The position numbers were made by a program, and so were the translations under genes. This document shows, piece after piece, positions 52,574 to 61,283 of a stretch of DNA of 64,000 nucleotides. The stretch's first letter is position 1; each line of letters opens with the position of its first letter. This DNA comes from Chryseobacterium taiwanense (GTDB lineage: Bacteria > Bacteroidota > Bacteroidia > Flavobacteriales > Weeksellaceae). The stretch spans positions 62,001 to 126,000 of the forward strand of contig NZ_JWTA01000003.1 of assembly GCF_000813825.1 (NCBI RefSeq). The letters are read 5' to 3'. A model generated the notes under the pieces. It was not told the DNA's origin, made no database searches, and saw nothing but the letters and a program-made list of their open reading frames with translations.

Positions 52574-54244
52574 CTAAGCGGTTACAGAATTTGCAATTTC
52601 AGTAAGATTGATAATTTTATCGGCTTTTTGAGCGCTAGACTCTCTATGTGTGATAATTATGGATGTGGAATTGTTAATTTTTTTATCAATATTTTCTAAG
52701 ATATTCTGCTCGGTTTCGGTGTCTAAAGCGGACAGAGAATCATCAAAAATGATAATATTGGGGTCTTTAATTAGAGCTCTTGCAATACAAATTCTTTGTT
52801 TTTGTCCTCCCGAAAGCATCACTCCGCGTTCCCCAACCATGGTTTTATATTGGTCTTTAAACTCGATAATGTTTTTATCAACATCAGCGATTTTGGCATA
52901 CTCAACAATTTTTTCATGAGTAGGATTATCGATAGCGAATCCGATGTTATTTTCTATAGAATCCGAGAATAGGTAACTTTCCTGAGGAATGTATCCGATG
53001 AAATTCCTGTAATTTTCTAAATTATGGTCTTTAAGGTTTTTCCCATCAATTAAAATTTCTCCTTCAGTAGGATCGATTAATCTGGAAAGTAATAAAGCAA
53101 TGGTTGATTTACCGCTTCCTGTTTTTCCCATAATAGCTAAAGATTCCCCTGCTTTTACTGTAAAACTTAGATTTTCTAAAGCTTTAATACCTGTGTTTGG
53201 ATAAACGTAAGATACATTTCTAAATTCAATATCTCCTTTAATAGGGTAGGTTTCAGAATTCTTATTAACGATTTCAGATTTTTTATCCATGAATTCATTA
53301 ATTCTTTGCATAGAAGCTTCCGCACGTTGATTAACAGAAGTTACCCAACCTACCATTGAGAAAGGGAAGATCAGTGTATTGATATACATGAAGAAATCTG
53401 CAATTTTACCAATGCTTAGTTGTCCGTCAATATATTTTTGTCCTCCAATGAATATGATGGAAACGTTAAGGAGTCCAATGACGAATAATATGATGGTGAA
53501 GAAATAAGCTTCTGTTTTTGCTAAATCAAGAGCTTTGTTTTGATAGTCTGTTACTTTTACACCATAGTTTTTTTCAATATATTTTTCTTTGGCGAAAAAC
53601 TTTACCACACGAATTCCTGAAAAACTATCCTGAACAAAAGTTGAAATTGCAGACTGACTTTTCTGCATGATTTTCGACTTCTTATTTATAATTGAGCTTA
53701 CCTTATATATAGCATATGATAAAATCGGGAGTGGTAACAATGTCCACATGGTCATTGATGCATCGGTTTTTACCATGTAAATTGCGGTGATAATAACCAA
53801 AACGATCAAATTGGCAACATACATTACACCGGGACCTAAATACATTCTTACAGCAACAACGTCTTCGCTTAATCTATTCATTAAATCTCCGATAGTTGTT
53901 TGCTTGTAATCTGTTAAAGATAATTCTTGATAATGTCTGTAGATCTTATTTTTAAGCTCGTATTCTATTCTTCTGGAAGCAACAATAATAGTTTGTCGCA
54001 TCATGAATGTGAAAAAACCTGTTAATAATGAGCAGCCGACGATAATAGCAACATATATCAAAACCTGCTGATTGAAACCAAGATTTCCTTTTTCTGCAGA
54101 ATTTTTTAATACGTCTACTGATTTTCCTACAAACTGAACTTTATATATGTTGAAAAAATTACTGGCGATGATGAATAGTACTCCCCAAAATAATAATATT
54201 TTGTGTTTCCAAAAATAAGGGTTTAGGGTTTTTAACGCTTTCAT
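52574..54244 (-). CDS. ABC exporter half-transporter (permease-ATPase fusion)
   Basis: A 556-residue type IV ABC exporter of the MsbA/multidrug group. A six-TM domain (about 15-300) precedes a nucleotide-binding domain (about 335-550) with Walker A MGKTGSGKST, signature LSGGQKQR and Walker B IIIFDD followed by SLSALD. The residue after the Walker B Asp is Asp, not the usual catalytic Glu, and the switch His is in IITHRES. The pattern recalls the degenerate site of heterodimeric exporters, although no partner gene is adjacent. The substrate is unknown. Confidence 0.9.
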   Translation of the reverse strand: MKALKTLNPYFWKHKILLFWGVLFIIASNFFNIYKVQFVGKSVDVLKNSAEKGNLGFNQQVLIYVAIIVGCSLLTGFFTFMMRQTIIVASRRIEYELKNKIYRHYQELSLTDYKQTTIGDLMNRLSEDVVAVRMYLGPGVMYVANLIVLVIITAIYMVKTDASMTMWTLLPLPILSYAIYKVSSIINKKSKIMQKSQSAISTFVQDSFSGIRVVKFFAKEKYIEKNYGVKVTDYQNKALDLAKTEAYFFTIILFVIGLLNVSIIFIGGQKYIDGQLSIGKIADFFMYINTLIFPFSMVGWVTSVNQRAEASMQRINEFMDKKSEIVNKNSETYPIKGDIEFRNVSYVYPNTGIKALENLSFTVKAGESLAIMGKTGSGKSTIALLLSRLIDPTEGEILIDGKNLKDHNLENYRNFIGYIPQESYLFSDSIENNIGFAIDNPTHEKIVEYAKIADVDKNIIEFKDQYKTMVGERGVMLSGGQKQRICIARALIKDPNIIIFDDSLSALDTETEQNILENIDKKINNSTSIIITHRESSAQKADKIINLTEIANSVTA

Positions 54245-54253
54245 AAAGTTTTA

Positions 54254-54261
54254 CAAAATTA
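54254..54261 (-). promoter_or_regulatory. ABC exporter promoter -7 box
   Basis: The minus strand reads TAATTTTG, 10 bases upstream of the ATG, so the leader would be very short. Confidence 0.3.
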
Positions 54262-54305
54262 CAAAAATGTCATCAGACTACGAATTTCATCAATTTTAAA
54301 TTTTG

Positions 54306-54313
54306 TATCTTTG
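54306..54313 (+). promoter_or_regulatory. nusB promoter -7 box
   Basis: TATCTTTG, 22 bases before the nusB ATG. Confidence 0.4.
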
Positions 54314-54334
54314 CGCTCATAAAAAGCTCTTTGA

Positions 54335-55240
54335 ATGTTAGGAAGAAGACAAATCCGTGAAAAAGTAGTACAGACTGTGTATTCATACTACCAGAACCCT
54401 GTAAAGTTTGATGTATTAGAGAAAAACATGTTCTCCGGAATAGAGAAAATCTATTATTTATACATCTACCAACTTAATTTTTTAGTTTCTCTGAAAGAAT
54501 TGGCAGAGAATCAAATTGAGATTGGTAAGAATAAATACATTAAAACTGAGTCTGACATCAATCCTAATCAAAAATTCATCAACAATCAAGTTTTAATTAA
54601 GTTAGAGGAAAATCCTGAGAGATTATTTTTCACAGGACAGCATAAGCAGTTGAAGTGGGACTTGCATGATGATTTATTGGTGAAAACTTTCCAAAGAATT
54701 ACTGCAGGAAAGCGTTATCAGGATTTTATGAAAGAAGAAGGGTATTCTTTTGAGGAGGATCAAAAATTCATTGGTAAATTATTTCTAAGATATATTGCTG
54801 AGAATGATGATTTTCATGATTATCTAGGAGATAAAGAACTTTCTTGGTATGATGATATCCACATCGCTAACTCAATGGTTCAGAAAACAATTGGTTTCCT
54901 GAAAGAAGATGAAGAAAGCAGAACGTTGATCAAAATGATTAAAGATGAAGAAGATCAGACTTTCGCAATGAAACTATTGAGAAATACATTGAATAGCTGG
55001 GAAAACAATGAAAAGAAACTGGAAGAAAGGCTGGAAAACTGGGATTTGGAAAGAGTTTCTTTGATGGATAGAGTGATTTTATCTACGGCTTTGGCGGAAC
55101 TTGATAATTTTCCTTTTACCCCTTCAAAGGTTATTATTAATGAATATATTGAGATTGCAAAAGTATTTGCGACAGACAGATCCAATATCTTTATTAATGG
55201 AATTTTAGATAAATATTGTAAAGATCAAAATAGAATTTAA
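54335..55240 (+). CDS. nusB: Transcription antitermination factor NusB, long form
   Basis: A 301-residue protein starting MLGRRQIREKVVQTVYSYYQ. The C-terminal 100 or so residues (RVSLMDRVILSTALAELDNFPFTPSKVIINEYIEIAKVFATD) are the NusB helical domain, which binds boxA RNA with NusE (S10) in rRNA antitermination. The N-terminal and middle part (about 1-190) is an extension typical of Bacteroidetes NusB and roughly doubles the E. coli length of 139. It is the first gene of a nusB-DUF1573-yajC operon. Confidence 0.9.
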   Translation: MLGRRQIREKVVQTVYSYYQNPVKFDVLEKNMFSGIEKIYYLYIYQLNFLVSLKELAENQIEIGKNKYIKTESDINPNQKFINNQVLIKLEENPERLFFTGQHKQLKWDLHDDLLVKTFQRITAGKRYQDFMKEEGYSFEEDQKFIGKLFLRYIAENDDFHDYLGDKELSWYDDIHIANSMVQKTIGFLKEDEESRTLIKMIKDEEDQTFAMKLLRNTLNSWENNEKKLEERLENWDLERVSLMDRVILSTALAELDNFPFTPSKVIINEYIEIAKVFATDRSNIFINGILDKYCKDQNRI

Positions 55241-55241
55241 C

Positions 55242-55748
55242 ATGAAAAAGACGTTATCAATTATCGCTTTGTCTATTATAGGCTTCGGTTTGGTTTCTTG
55301 TAAAAAAGAAAATAAAGAAACTCAGACGGCAGATGCTGTGGCTACAGATTCTACTGCTACCACTATAACTCCTGCTGATTCTACTGTAGCTCCAGTTTCA
55401 ACTGAAACAGCTGCTGCTCCGGTTTCAAACCAACCACTAACAACCATTGCTCTTTCTGAAAGCAATTTTGATTTCGGACAAATTAAAAAAGGTGATAAAG
55501 TACAACACGTATATGAAGTAACAAATACGGGTACAAATCCTTTGGTAATTTCTGAAGTAAAGCCAGGTTGTGGATGTACAGCTCCTGATTTTACAAAAGA
55601 GCCAATCATGCCGGGTAAAAAAGGAAAGATTACTTTGCACTTTGATTCTACAAACTTTGACGGAGCAGTAAATAAATATGCTGATGTTTTTGCGAATGTA
55701 GAAAAAGCTCCAATTAAATTAACATTCACTGCGAATATTCAACCATAA
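55242..55748 (+). CDS. DUF1573 lipoprotein
   Basis: A 168-residue protein with a lipoprotein signal (LVSCKKENK, Cys at 20), a long Thr/Ala/Ser/Val-rich linker (about 27-70) and a DUF1573 domain: FDFGQIKKGDKVQHVYEVTNTG, then CGCTAPDF. This Ig-like beta domain, with its Cys pair, is common in Bacteroidetes envelope proteins. The gene starts 1 base after nusB and ends 1 base before yajC, so they are one operon. The function is unknown. Confidence 0.9.
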   Translation: MKKTLSIIALSIIGFGLVSCKKENKETQTADAVATDSTATTITPADSTVAPVSTETAAAPVSNQPLTTIALSESNFDFGQIKKGDKVQHVYEVTNTGTNPLVISEVKPGCGCTAPDFTKEPIMPGKKGKITLHFDSTNFDGAVNKYADVFANVEKAPIKLTFTANIQP

Positions 55749-55749
55749 T

Positions 55750-56118
55750 ATGATGAGTTTACTATCAATCTTTTTACAAGCTCCGCAAGGAGGAAACTCA
55801 TCCATGATGCTGATCATGATGGGGGTAATGTTTGTAGGGTTTTATTTTTTAATGATAAGACCTCAAATGAGAAAGCAAAAGCAAGAAAAAAACTTTCAGG
55901 AAACGTTGAAAGTAGGAACTAGAGTAGTGCTTACTTCGGGTCTTCACGGAAGAATTGCTCAGGTTCAGGATGATGGTTTTGTTATTGAAACATTATCTGG
56001 AAAGCTAAAATTTGAAAAAGCTGCTGTCTCTAGAGAGTTTACAGAAGCTCGTTTCGGAGATAAAGCGAAGACTGCCGACAAAGCATCTGATAAAAAGGAA
56101 ATCGAAGAGAAAAATTAA
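55750..56118 (+). CDS. yajC: Preprotein translocase subunit YajC
   Basis: A 122-residue inner-membrane protein with one TM helix (about 19-38: MLIMMGVMFVGFYFLMIRPQ). The YajC family block IRPQMRKQKQEKNFQETLKVG and the TSGLHGRIAQV motif follow. It associates with SecDF in protein export and membrane insertion. It is the last gene of the nusB operon, 26 bases before a GC-rich hairpin. The second ATG, at 55753, is an equally likely start. Confidence 0.94.
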   Translation: MMSLLSIFLQAPQGGNSSMMLIMMGVMFVGFYFLMIRPQMRKQKQEKNFQETLKVGTRVVLTSGLHGRIAQVQDDGFVIETLSGKLKFEKAAVSREFTEARFGDKAKTADKASDKKEIEEKN

Positions 56119-56143
56119 TTTTCTTTGTTTGAAAAATATTTCG

Positions 56144-56178
56144 TTTCGGCGGGGTGAGCAAAGCTCACCCCGCCGAAA
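56144..56178 (+). terminator. GC-rich perfect hairpin (terminator or palindromic repeat)
   Basis: Two 16-base arms pair perfectly (56144-56159 and 56163-56178) around an AAA loop. The stem CGGCGGGGTGAGC is unusually GC-rich for this AT-rich genome. It is followed by ATTTTTT, so it can act as a terminator for the nusB operon, but its composition suggests it could also be a dispersed palindromic element. Confidence 0.8.
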
Positions 56179-56219
56179 ATTTTTTAGTAAGCTGTCATTA
56201 ATACAATTATCTTTGTTTT

Positions 56220-56951
56220 ATGGATCAAAACACAAGCAAAACGGTTCTTATTTTAGGCGCAAATTCAGATGTTGCCAAAGAATGTATCAAACAATATATC
56301 AAAAAAGGTTTTTCAGTAATTGCTGCTTCAAGAAATATAGATTCCCTTCGAAATTTTGTGACTGAAAATCGTTTTGATGCAAAGGTTACGGTTTTGTACT
56401 TTGATTCCGTAGATTTTGATTCTCATCAAAAGTTTTATGATGAACTTCAAGTAAAGCCTCATATTGTCGTTTATTCGGCAGGATTTTTAGTGGATAATGA
56501 AAAAGCCTTAAATGACTTTAAAGGAGCTCGGCAAATGATGATGGTGAATTATATGGGAGCTGTTTCGATCTTAAATATTATTGCAGCAGATAAAAACAAT
56601 AAAAATTTAGAACGAATCATCGGATTGTCTTCGCTTTCGGGTGTGAGAGGACGAAAAAGTAATTTTGTGTATGGAAGTACAAAAGCAGCTTTTACGACTT
56701 ATTTGACTGGTTTAAGACAGGAATTAGCTTCAAGAAATATCAAAGTAAATGCTTTGGTGATTGGTTATATTCGTACAAAAATTAATGAAGGTTTACAATT
56801 GAATGAATCTTTAATTATGGAACCTGATTATGTGGCAAAATTCATTGTAAATGCCGGAAATTCTTTTACCATTGTTCCGAATTTTAAATGGAACCTGATT
56901 TATCTGATTTTGAAAATGTTGCCGGAGAGTTTGGTGGCTAAATTACCTTAA
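56220..56951 (+). CDS. Short-chain dehydrogenase/reductase
   Basis: A 243-residue classical SDR. The nucleotide-binding motif LILGANSDVAKE (variant of TGxxxGxG) is near the N terminus, SSLSG carries the catalytic Ser, and the active-site Tyr and Lys lie in YGSTKAA. The pattern resembles DprE2-like/decaprenylphosphoryl-ketoribose reductases and other sugar-acting SDRs, but no partner oxidase is near. The substrate is unknown. It converges with the YcxB-like gene, with a 2-base gap. Confidence 0.88.
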   Translation: MDQNTSKTVLILGANSDVAKECIKQYIKKGFSVIAASRNIDSLRNFVTENRFDAKVTVLYFDSVDFDSHQKFYDELQVKPHIVVYSAGFLVDNEKALNDFKGARQMMMVNYMGAVSILNIIAADKNNKNLERIIGLSSLSGVRGRKSNFVYGSTKAAFTTYLTGLRQELASRNIKVNALVIGYIRTKINEGLQLNESLIMEPDYVAKFIVNAGNSFTIVPNFKWNLIYLILKMLPESLVAKLP

Positions 56952-56953
56952 GC

Positions 56954-57499
56954 TTAAATCTCTTTAAACTGAGATTTGTTCTCAAGATAATGAATGGTCT
57001 TATTAAAGTTGTCTTCATCAATATTTGCCTTGTCTAAAATAAAATTCAGAAATGAAGATGCTGTAATGTAAAGATATTTGTCGTCTAAAATACAGTATGT
57101 AATTTCCTGCCATATAAATTTATATTCAGATTTATAATTTCTGAAACCAAAATGGGTGGGAGTAAATTCCCAAATTGTATCAGTTGAATTTATTTTAAGA
57201 TTTAAAATTTCTTTATCAATAAGTTTATGAAATTTTTTCTTGTTTTTTCTGTATGATGAATAATATGAGATATAATTGCTACATGTAGCAATTCCAAATC
57301 CGGCAAATAATCCTGAAAACCCGTAATCTTTGGTAATAAAGAACATTATTGCAATTAATAAGGTGATGATTCCACCTAAAAGGTTTTTGTTGTTTTTAGT
57401 AAGATTATTTTCCCAAAGTCTTTTAAACTCATACTGATTAATTTGTCTTAAAATTATTTCTGAATAAGGTATGTTGTAAGTAAGAATTTCTTCGTTCAT
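56954..57499 (-). CDS. YcxB-like membrane protein
   Basis: A 181-residue protein with two TM helices (about 42-60 and 62-80). A C-terminal soluble domain has the YcxB-like pattern (WEFTPTHFGFRNYKSEYKFIWQEITYCILDDKYLYI). YcxB-like proteins are of unknown function. It is the last gene before the aspS terminator on the other side and may be a single-gene unit. Confidence 0.65.
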   Translation of the reverse strand: MNEEILTYNIPYSEIILRQINQYEFKRLWENNLTKNNKNLLGGIITLLIAIMFFITKDYGFSGLFAGFGIATCSNYISYYSSYRKNKKKFHKLIDKEILNLKINSTDTIWEFTPTHFGFRNYKSEYKFIWQEITYCILDDKYLYITASSFLNFILDKANIDEDNFNKTIHYLENKSQFKEI

Positions 57500-57519
57500 G
57501 GTTTTAGTTTAAATAAAAA

Positions 57520-57540
57520 AGCGGAGAAAAAATCTCCGCT
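57520..57540 (-). terminator. Intrinsic terminator after aspS
   Basis: Eight-base arms AGCGGAGA (57520-57527) and TCTCCGCT (57533-57540); on the minus strand the hairpin is followed by a T-tract. It lies 6 bases past the aspS stop. Confidence 0.8.
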
Positions 57541-57546
57541 CTAAAT

Positions 57547-59301
57547 TTATGCTTTTAAATTCAATTTTAATTCCAGTTCATCAAGCTGCTCATTAGCAAT
57601 CGAAGAAGGAGCATCGATCATTACATCACGTCCTGAATTATTTTTAGGGAAAGCAATATAATCTCTGATGACTTCGTTTCCGTCAAGAATAGCTACCAAA
57701 CGGTCAAATCCGAAAGCTAATCCTCCGTGAGGTGGTGCTCCGTATTTGAAGGCGTTCATCAGGAATCCAAACTGAGCTTCTGCTTCTTCTTTTGAAAAAC
57801 CTAGTAGATCGAACATTTTAGACTGAAGGTCTTTATCGAAAATTCTGATAGAACCTCCACCGATCTCGTTTCCGTTCAATACCATGTCGTAAGCGTTTGC
57901 TCTTGCTTTCCCAGGATCTGTTTCCAATAAATGAATGTCTTCAGGTTTTGGAGAGGTGAAAGGGTGGTGCATTGCGTGGTAACGTCCGCTTTCTTCGTCG
58001 AATTCCAATAATGGGAAGTCAACAACCCAAAGTGGAGCAAATACATCTCCTTTTCTTAATCCTAAGCGGTTTCCTAGCTCCATTCTCAACGCTGAAAGCT
58101 GAGTTCTTACTTTGTGCTCGTTTCCTGAAAGAATCAACATTAAATCGCCTTCTTTTGCTCCGAATTTTTCGATGATTTTTGCTAAGTCTTCTTCATTGTA
58201 GAATTTATTTACAGAAGAAGTTTTTACCCCGTCATTTTGGAATTTAGCCCAAACCATTCCTGATGCTCCGATTTGAGGTCTTTTTACCCAATCAACAAGC
58301 TCATCGATTTGTTTTCTTGTATAGTCTGCACATCCTTCTACATTGATCCCTACAACCAATTCTGCTTCATCAAATATTTTGAAATCTTTTCCTTTTACTA
58401 AATCGTTCAATTCTACGAACTCCATTCCGAAACGGATATCCGGTTTGTCGTTTCCATATTTTTGCATTGCGTCTGCAAACGTCATTCTTGGGAAAGTTCC
58501 GAATTCCTGACCTGTGATATCTTTAATCAAAGTTTTAGTCATCCCTTCGAAAACATTCATCACGTCTTCCTGTTCTACGAAAGCCATTTCACAATCGATT
58601 TGTGTGAATTCCGGCTGTCTGTCGGCTCTTAAGTCTTCGTCACGGAAACATTTTACGATCTGGAAATATTTATCCATTCCACCCACCATTAACAATTGTT
58701 TGAAAGTCTGCGGAGACTGTGGAAGCGCATAGAATTGTCCCGGATTCATTCTGCTTGGAACCACGAAATCTCTTGCTCCTTCCGGTGTAGATTTAATTAA
58801 GACAGGAGTTTCAACCTCGATAAATCCTTCTTCTGAAAGATAATTTCTTACTTTCTGCGCCATTTTGTGACGGAAGATCAATTTATCTTTTACAGGATTT
58901 CTTCTGATATCTAGGTAGCGGTATTTCATTCTCAATTCTTCACCTCCATCCGTTTCATCTTCAATTGTGAAAGGCGGAAGCTGAGATTCATTAAGAACTG
59001 TTAATTTTTCAACTAAAATTTCAATTTCTCCAGTTGGAATATTGGGGTTTTTGCTTACTCTTTCGATGGTGCGTCCTGTAACCTGAATTACGAATTCACG
59101 TCCCAGTTTTTTTGCATTTTCCATCAATTCTGCTGTAGAACGGTCTTGGTCGAAAACCAACTGAGTAATTCCGTAACGATCTCGAAGATCTATCCAAATC
59201 ATAAATCCTTTATCACGGATAGTCTGTACCCATCCTGAAAGTGTAACTTCTTCATTAAGATTTTTCAGAGATAATTCTCCGTTTGTGTGCGATCGAAACA
59301 T
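57547..59301 (-). CDS. aspS: Aspartyl-tRNA synthetase
   Basis: A 584-residue class IIb synthetase. An N-terminal OB-fold anticodon-binding domain (about 1-110) precedes the catalytic core, with motif 2 [16 protein letters not shown] and motif 3 [10 protein letters not shown], and the bacterial GAD insertion between them (about 285-410). The start ATG at 59301 ([10 protein letters not shown]) matches the family; a start seven codons further upstream is not supported. A palindromic leader and a promoter box lie upstream. Discriminating versus non-discriminating activity cannot be judged by eye. Confidence 0.96.
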   Translation of the reverse strand: MFRSHTNGELSLKNLNEEVTLSGWVQTIRDKGFMIWIDLRDRYGITQLVFDQDRSTAELMENAKKLGREFVIQVTGRTIERVSKNPNIPTGEIEILVEKLTVLNESQLPPFTIEDETDGGEELRMKYRYLDIRRNPVKDKLIFRHKMAQKVRNYLSEEGFIEVETPVLIKSTPEGARDFVVPSRMNPGQFYALPQSPQTFKQLLMVGGMDKYFQIVKCFRDEDLRADRQPEFTQIDCEMAFVEQEDVMNVFEGMTKTLIKDITGQEFGTFPRMTFADAMQKYGNDKPDIRFGMEFVELNDLVKGKDFKIFDEAELVVGINVEGCADYTRKQIDELVDWVKRPQIGASGMVWAKFQNDGVKTSSVNKFYNEEDLAKIIEKFGAKEGDLMLILSGNEHKVRTQLSALRMELGNRLGLRKGDVFAPLWVVDFPLLEFDEESGRYHAMHHPFTSPKPEDIHLLETDPGKARANAYDMVLNGNEIGGGSIRIFDKDLQSKMFDLLGFSKEEAEAQFGFLMNAFKYGAPPHGGLAFGFDRLVAILDGNEVIRDYIAFPKNNSGRDVMIDAPSSIANEQLDELELKLNLKA

Positions 59302-59327
59302 AATTATTTGTTTAAAGTTCAATGTTT

Positions 59328-59347
59328 AAGGTTCAAATTCGAACCTT
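59328..59347. repeat. Inverted repeat in the aspS leader
   Basis: AAGGTTC (59328-59334) and GAACCTT (59341-59347) form a 7-bp hairpin in the untranslated leader between the aspS promoter box and its ATG. TTCAA/TTGAA flanks extend it imperfectly. It might be structural or a chance palindrome. Confidence 0.5.
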
Positions 59348-59361
59348 GAATTTTCCGTTGG

Positions 59362-59369
59362 CAAAGATA
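59362..59369 (-). promoter_or_regulatory. aspS promoter -7 box
   Basis: The minus strand reads TATCTTTG. A CAAA on the plus strand at 59392-59395 (TTTG on the minus strand), 22 bases away, is a plausible -33 element. Confidence 0.45.
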
Positions 59370-59394
59370 AGATTTTTAGAAGTTTTATAAGCAA

Positions 59395-59418
59395 AAAAAC
59401 TCCCTTTCGGAAGTTTTT
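59395..59418 (-). terminator. Intrinsic terminator after the HTH gene
   Basis: Ten-base arms (59395-59404 and 59409-59418) with one G-U wobble and a GAAA tetraloop on the minus strand, followed by a T-tract. It lies 100 bases past the HTH stop, and its edge overlaps the aspS -33 element. Confidence 0.7.
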
Positions 59419-59517
59419 GAGTAAAGTTGTATATAAAAATGTGTTTTTTTACGAGTAGTGATTGACCTTTGAATAATCAGAATGTTTATAAAAGAATATT
59501 TTAAATCTGAAAAAGAT

Positions 59518-59724
59518 TTAGTCTTTTACATATTCAAGAATGTCTCCGGGTTGGCAATCTAGTGCTTTGCAAATGGCTTCCAGTGTGGACAGCTTTACAG
59601 CTTTGGCTTTTCCAGTTTTCAGAATAGAAAGATTGGCCTGCGTGATTCCTATTTTTTCAGCCAATTCCTGTGACTGCATTTTTCGCTTAGCGAGCATTAC
59701 GTCTACGTTGATGATGATTGGCAT
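59518..59724 (-). CDS. XRE-family helix-turn-helix regulator, YozG-like
   Basis: A 68-residue single-domain regulator. The helix-turn-helix is SQELAEKIGITQANLSILKTGK (about 18-39), and the C-terminal KLSTLEAICKALDCQPGDILEYV is typical of the YozG/Cro-C1 type. It is the last gene of a minus-strand unit with two DUF2975 genes, 3 bases upstream. HTH/DUF2975 pairs recur in Firmicutes and Bacteroidetes; the HTH is thought to control its own operon. The operator is not visible. Confidence 0.9.
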   Translation of the reverse strand: MPIIINVDVMLAKRKMQSQELAEKIGITQANLSILKTGKAKAVKLSTLEAICKALDCQPGDILEYVKD

Positions 59725-59727
59725 AAT

Positions 59728-60324
59728 TTAAATTGTTAAGTCGTTTTCAGTTTGCAAAGCTAATCCCTTTTTGAAAAATTCTACAACAAAGAGAATAATC
59801 ATTCCAAAGAAAGCAAAAAAGAAGAATGTCAATAGAGTGTATACAGAATCCATTTTAAAGTAGAAAAATTCGAAAACACCTACTACAGCGATGGTCAGAT
59901 TTAGAAAACAAAATCTTTTAAGCCATTTTATTGCGTTCTGATTGAAAATTTGATCTACACTCATTTCTTTGAAGCATTGATATGAGAAATAGAAAAAGAA
60001 ACTCAAGAAAAACATTCCTATAATGTTGTGGATGATTTGACTTGAACCATAGATTCCCGTTACCATCTGGATGTTAGAAAAGGGATAATTTATTCTGAAT
60101 TTTAACTGGTTTTCCATTGGGATTGTCCATTTGTTTTTACTCCATCCTACATCATTTGCCAAAGCAAAAGTATCTGATAATATCGTGCTTCCGGTTTTGT
60201 ATTTGTATAATAAAATTGTGTGACCAATAATCTCATATACTAGGTGAAAAGCAATGATGATAAACAATACAAAAAGCAAATAACTGATATATTGTGATAA
60301 AGAATTTTTACCGATAATTTTCAT
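59728..60324 (-). CDS. DUF2975 membrane protein, copy adjacent to the HTH gene
   Basis: A 198-residue protein with four TM helices (about 13-35, 98-117, 138-158 and 165-185) in the DUF2975 layout. The C terminus LALQTENDLTI is shared with the next copy and with the decayed third copy. It lies 3 bases before the HTH gene, so the two are translationally linked. DUF2975 function is unknown; a membrane sensor or inhibitor of the HTH is plausible but unproven. Confidence 0.85.
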   Translation of the reverse strand: MKIIGKNSLSQYISYLLFVLFIIIAFHLVYEIIGHTILLYKYKTGSTILSDTFALANDVGWSKNKWTIPMENQLKFRINYPFSNIQMVTGIYGSSQIIHNIIGMFFLSFFFYFSYQCFKEMSVDQIFNQNAIKWLKRFCFLNLTIAVVGVFEFFYFKMDSVYTLLTFFFFAFFGMIILFVVEFFKKGLALQTENDLTI

Positions 60325-60336
60325 AATGTTGATTAT

Positions 60337-60906
60337 TTAAATGGTTAAATCGTTTTCATTTTGCATTTCAAAGCCTCTTTTGAAGAATGAGTTCACAAAA
60401 GCAGATACAAAACCTAATAGAATAAAAGGGAAAGTACCGAAGATAAGCTGTACAGGATTAAAAGAACCGGAAATAAAGATCCAGAAGATGATATAAATAA
60501 ATACAAAAATAAAGTTGTAAACCATAAATATTCGTATCCATCTGATCACGCTTTTGTTGAAGATTTTTGGCAATGATAATGATTGTAAAACTTTATACAG
60601 ACAAAAGAAGTAAAATGCAAATCCTCCAAATCCGATAACGCCAATGATGAAATCTAAGGAGTTATTCAATATTCCGGATATAAATTTAATGTTGGTGAAT
60701 GGATAATTGATGCGGTATACGGGATACGAACTCATTTGTTCAATTGAAAAGGTTTCACTTAAAATAGGTTCAGTACTTTTTTGATTGTAGTGACAAATAT
60801 TGTAACCAATGATAAAGTAGAGGAGAAAAAATGTTAGGATTAAAAATATGATAAACATCAAATAACTTGAATATTTTGTTATTGATTTTGTGTCAAGAAT
60901 TTTCAT
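60337..60906 (-). CDS. DUF2975 membrane protein, middle copy
   Basis: A 189-residue protein with four TM helices (about 14-36, 81-103, 122-143 and 150-170). It is paralogous to the product of 59728-60324: MKILDTKSITKYSSYLMF against MKIIGKNSLSQYISYLLF, and EMQNENDLTI against ALQTENDLTI. 12 bases separate it from the downstream copy. Like its paralogue it has no catalytic motif. Confidence 0.83.
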   Translation of the reverse strand: MKILDTKSITKYSSYLMFIIFLILTFFLLYFIIGYNICHYNQKSTEPILSETFSIEQMSSYPVYRINYPFTNIKFISGILNNSLDFIIGVIGFGGFAFYFFCLYKVLQSLSLPKIFNKSVIRWIRIFMVYNFIFVFIYIIFWIFISGSFNPVQLIFGTFPFILLGFVSAFVNSFFKRGFEMQNENDLTI

Positions 60907-60918
60907 TATACTGATTGC

Positions 60919-61145
60919 TTAAATTGTTAAATCGTTTTCGGTTTGTAATTGGTATTCTTTCTTGGAGAATACTGTGATGAATTGCATGATAATTCCTAAA
61001 GACAGAAAGAAAAAATAGGTTGTAAGAATTTGTACATAGATACTTGCTTAAAAAGATAGAGTGAATTTGTAAGCAAGAAAATAAATTGCAGGAAGAAAAA
61101 ATAAGATAATCCTGTAGAAATAGATTTTGGTCCGAGTAATTTCAT
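60919..61145 (-). pseudogene. Decayed third DUF2975 copy
   Basis: From an ATG at 61145 the minus strand encodes MKLLGPKSISTGLSYFFFLQ, matching the intact copies' N terminus, but the frame closes at a TAG after about 50 codons. After a frame change, the 3' end encodes SKKEYQLQTENDLTI and then TAA at 60919-60921, the shared C terminus. The middle (about two thirds of a gene, including the central TM helices) is deleted. So this is a truncated, frameshifted DUF2975 gene at the head of the operon. Confidence 0.85.
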
Positions 61146-61234
61146 TTATTGAATGTTTTATTATTGCAAATATATAATTAATTATTGTTTTACGATAATT
61201 AATTATTGAAATTTTAATTTTTAAAACAAAAAAA

Positions 61235-61258
61235 ATACCGAAGACCAATCTTCGGTAT
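61235..61258 (-). terminator. Intrinsic terminator after the DUF937 gene
   Basis: Perfect ten-base arms ATACCGAAGA (61235-61244) and TCTTCGGTAT (61249-61258), followed on the minus strand by a long T-tract, 25 bases past the stop. Confidence 0.85.
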
Positions 61259-61283
61259 CTAAATATTTTAATGGATAAGAAAT

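Noticed and set aside
61048..61248. Open frame of 66 codons overlapping the decayed DUF2975 copy
   Set aside because: Runs on the same strand as the DUF2975 remnant but in another frame; the remnant explains the sequence better.
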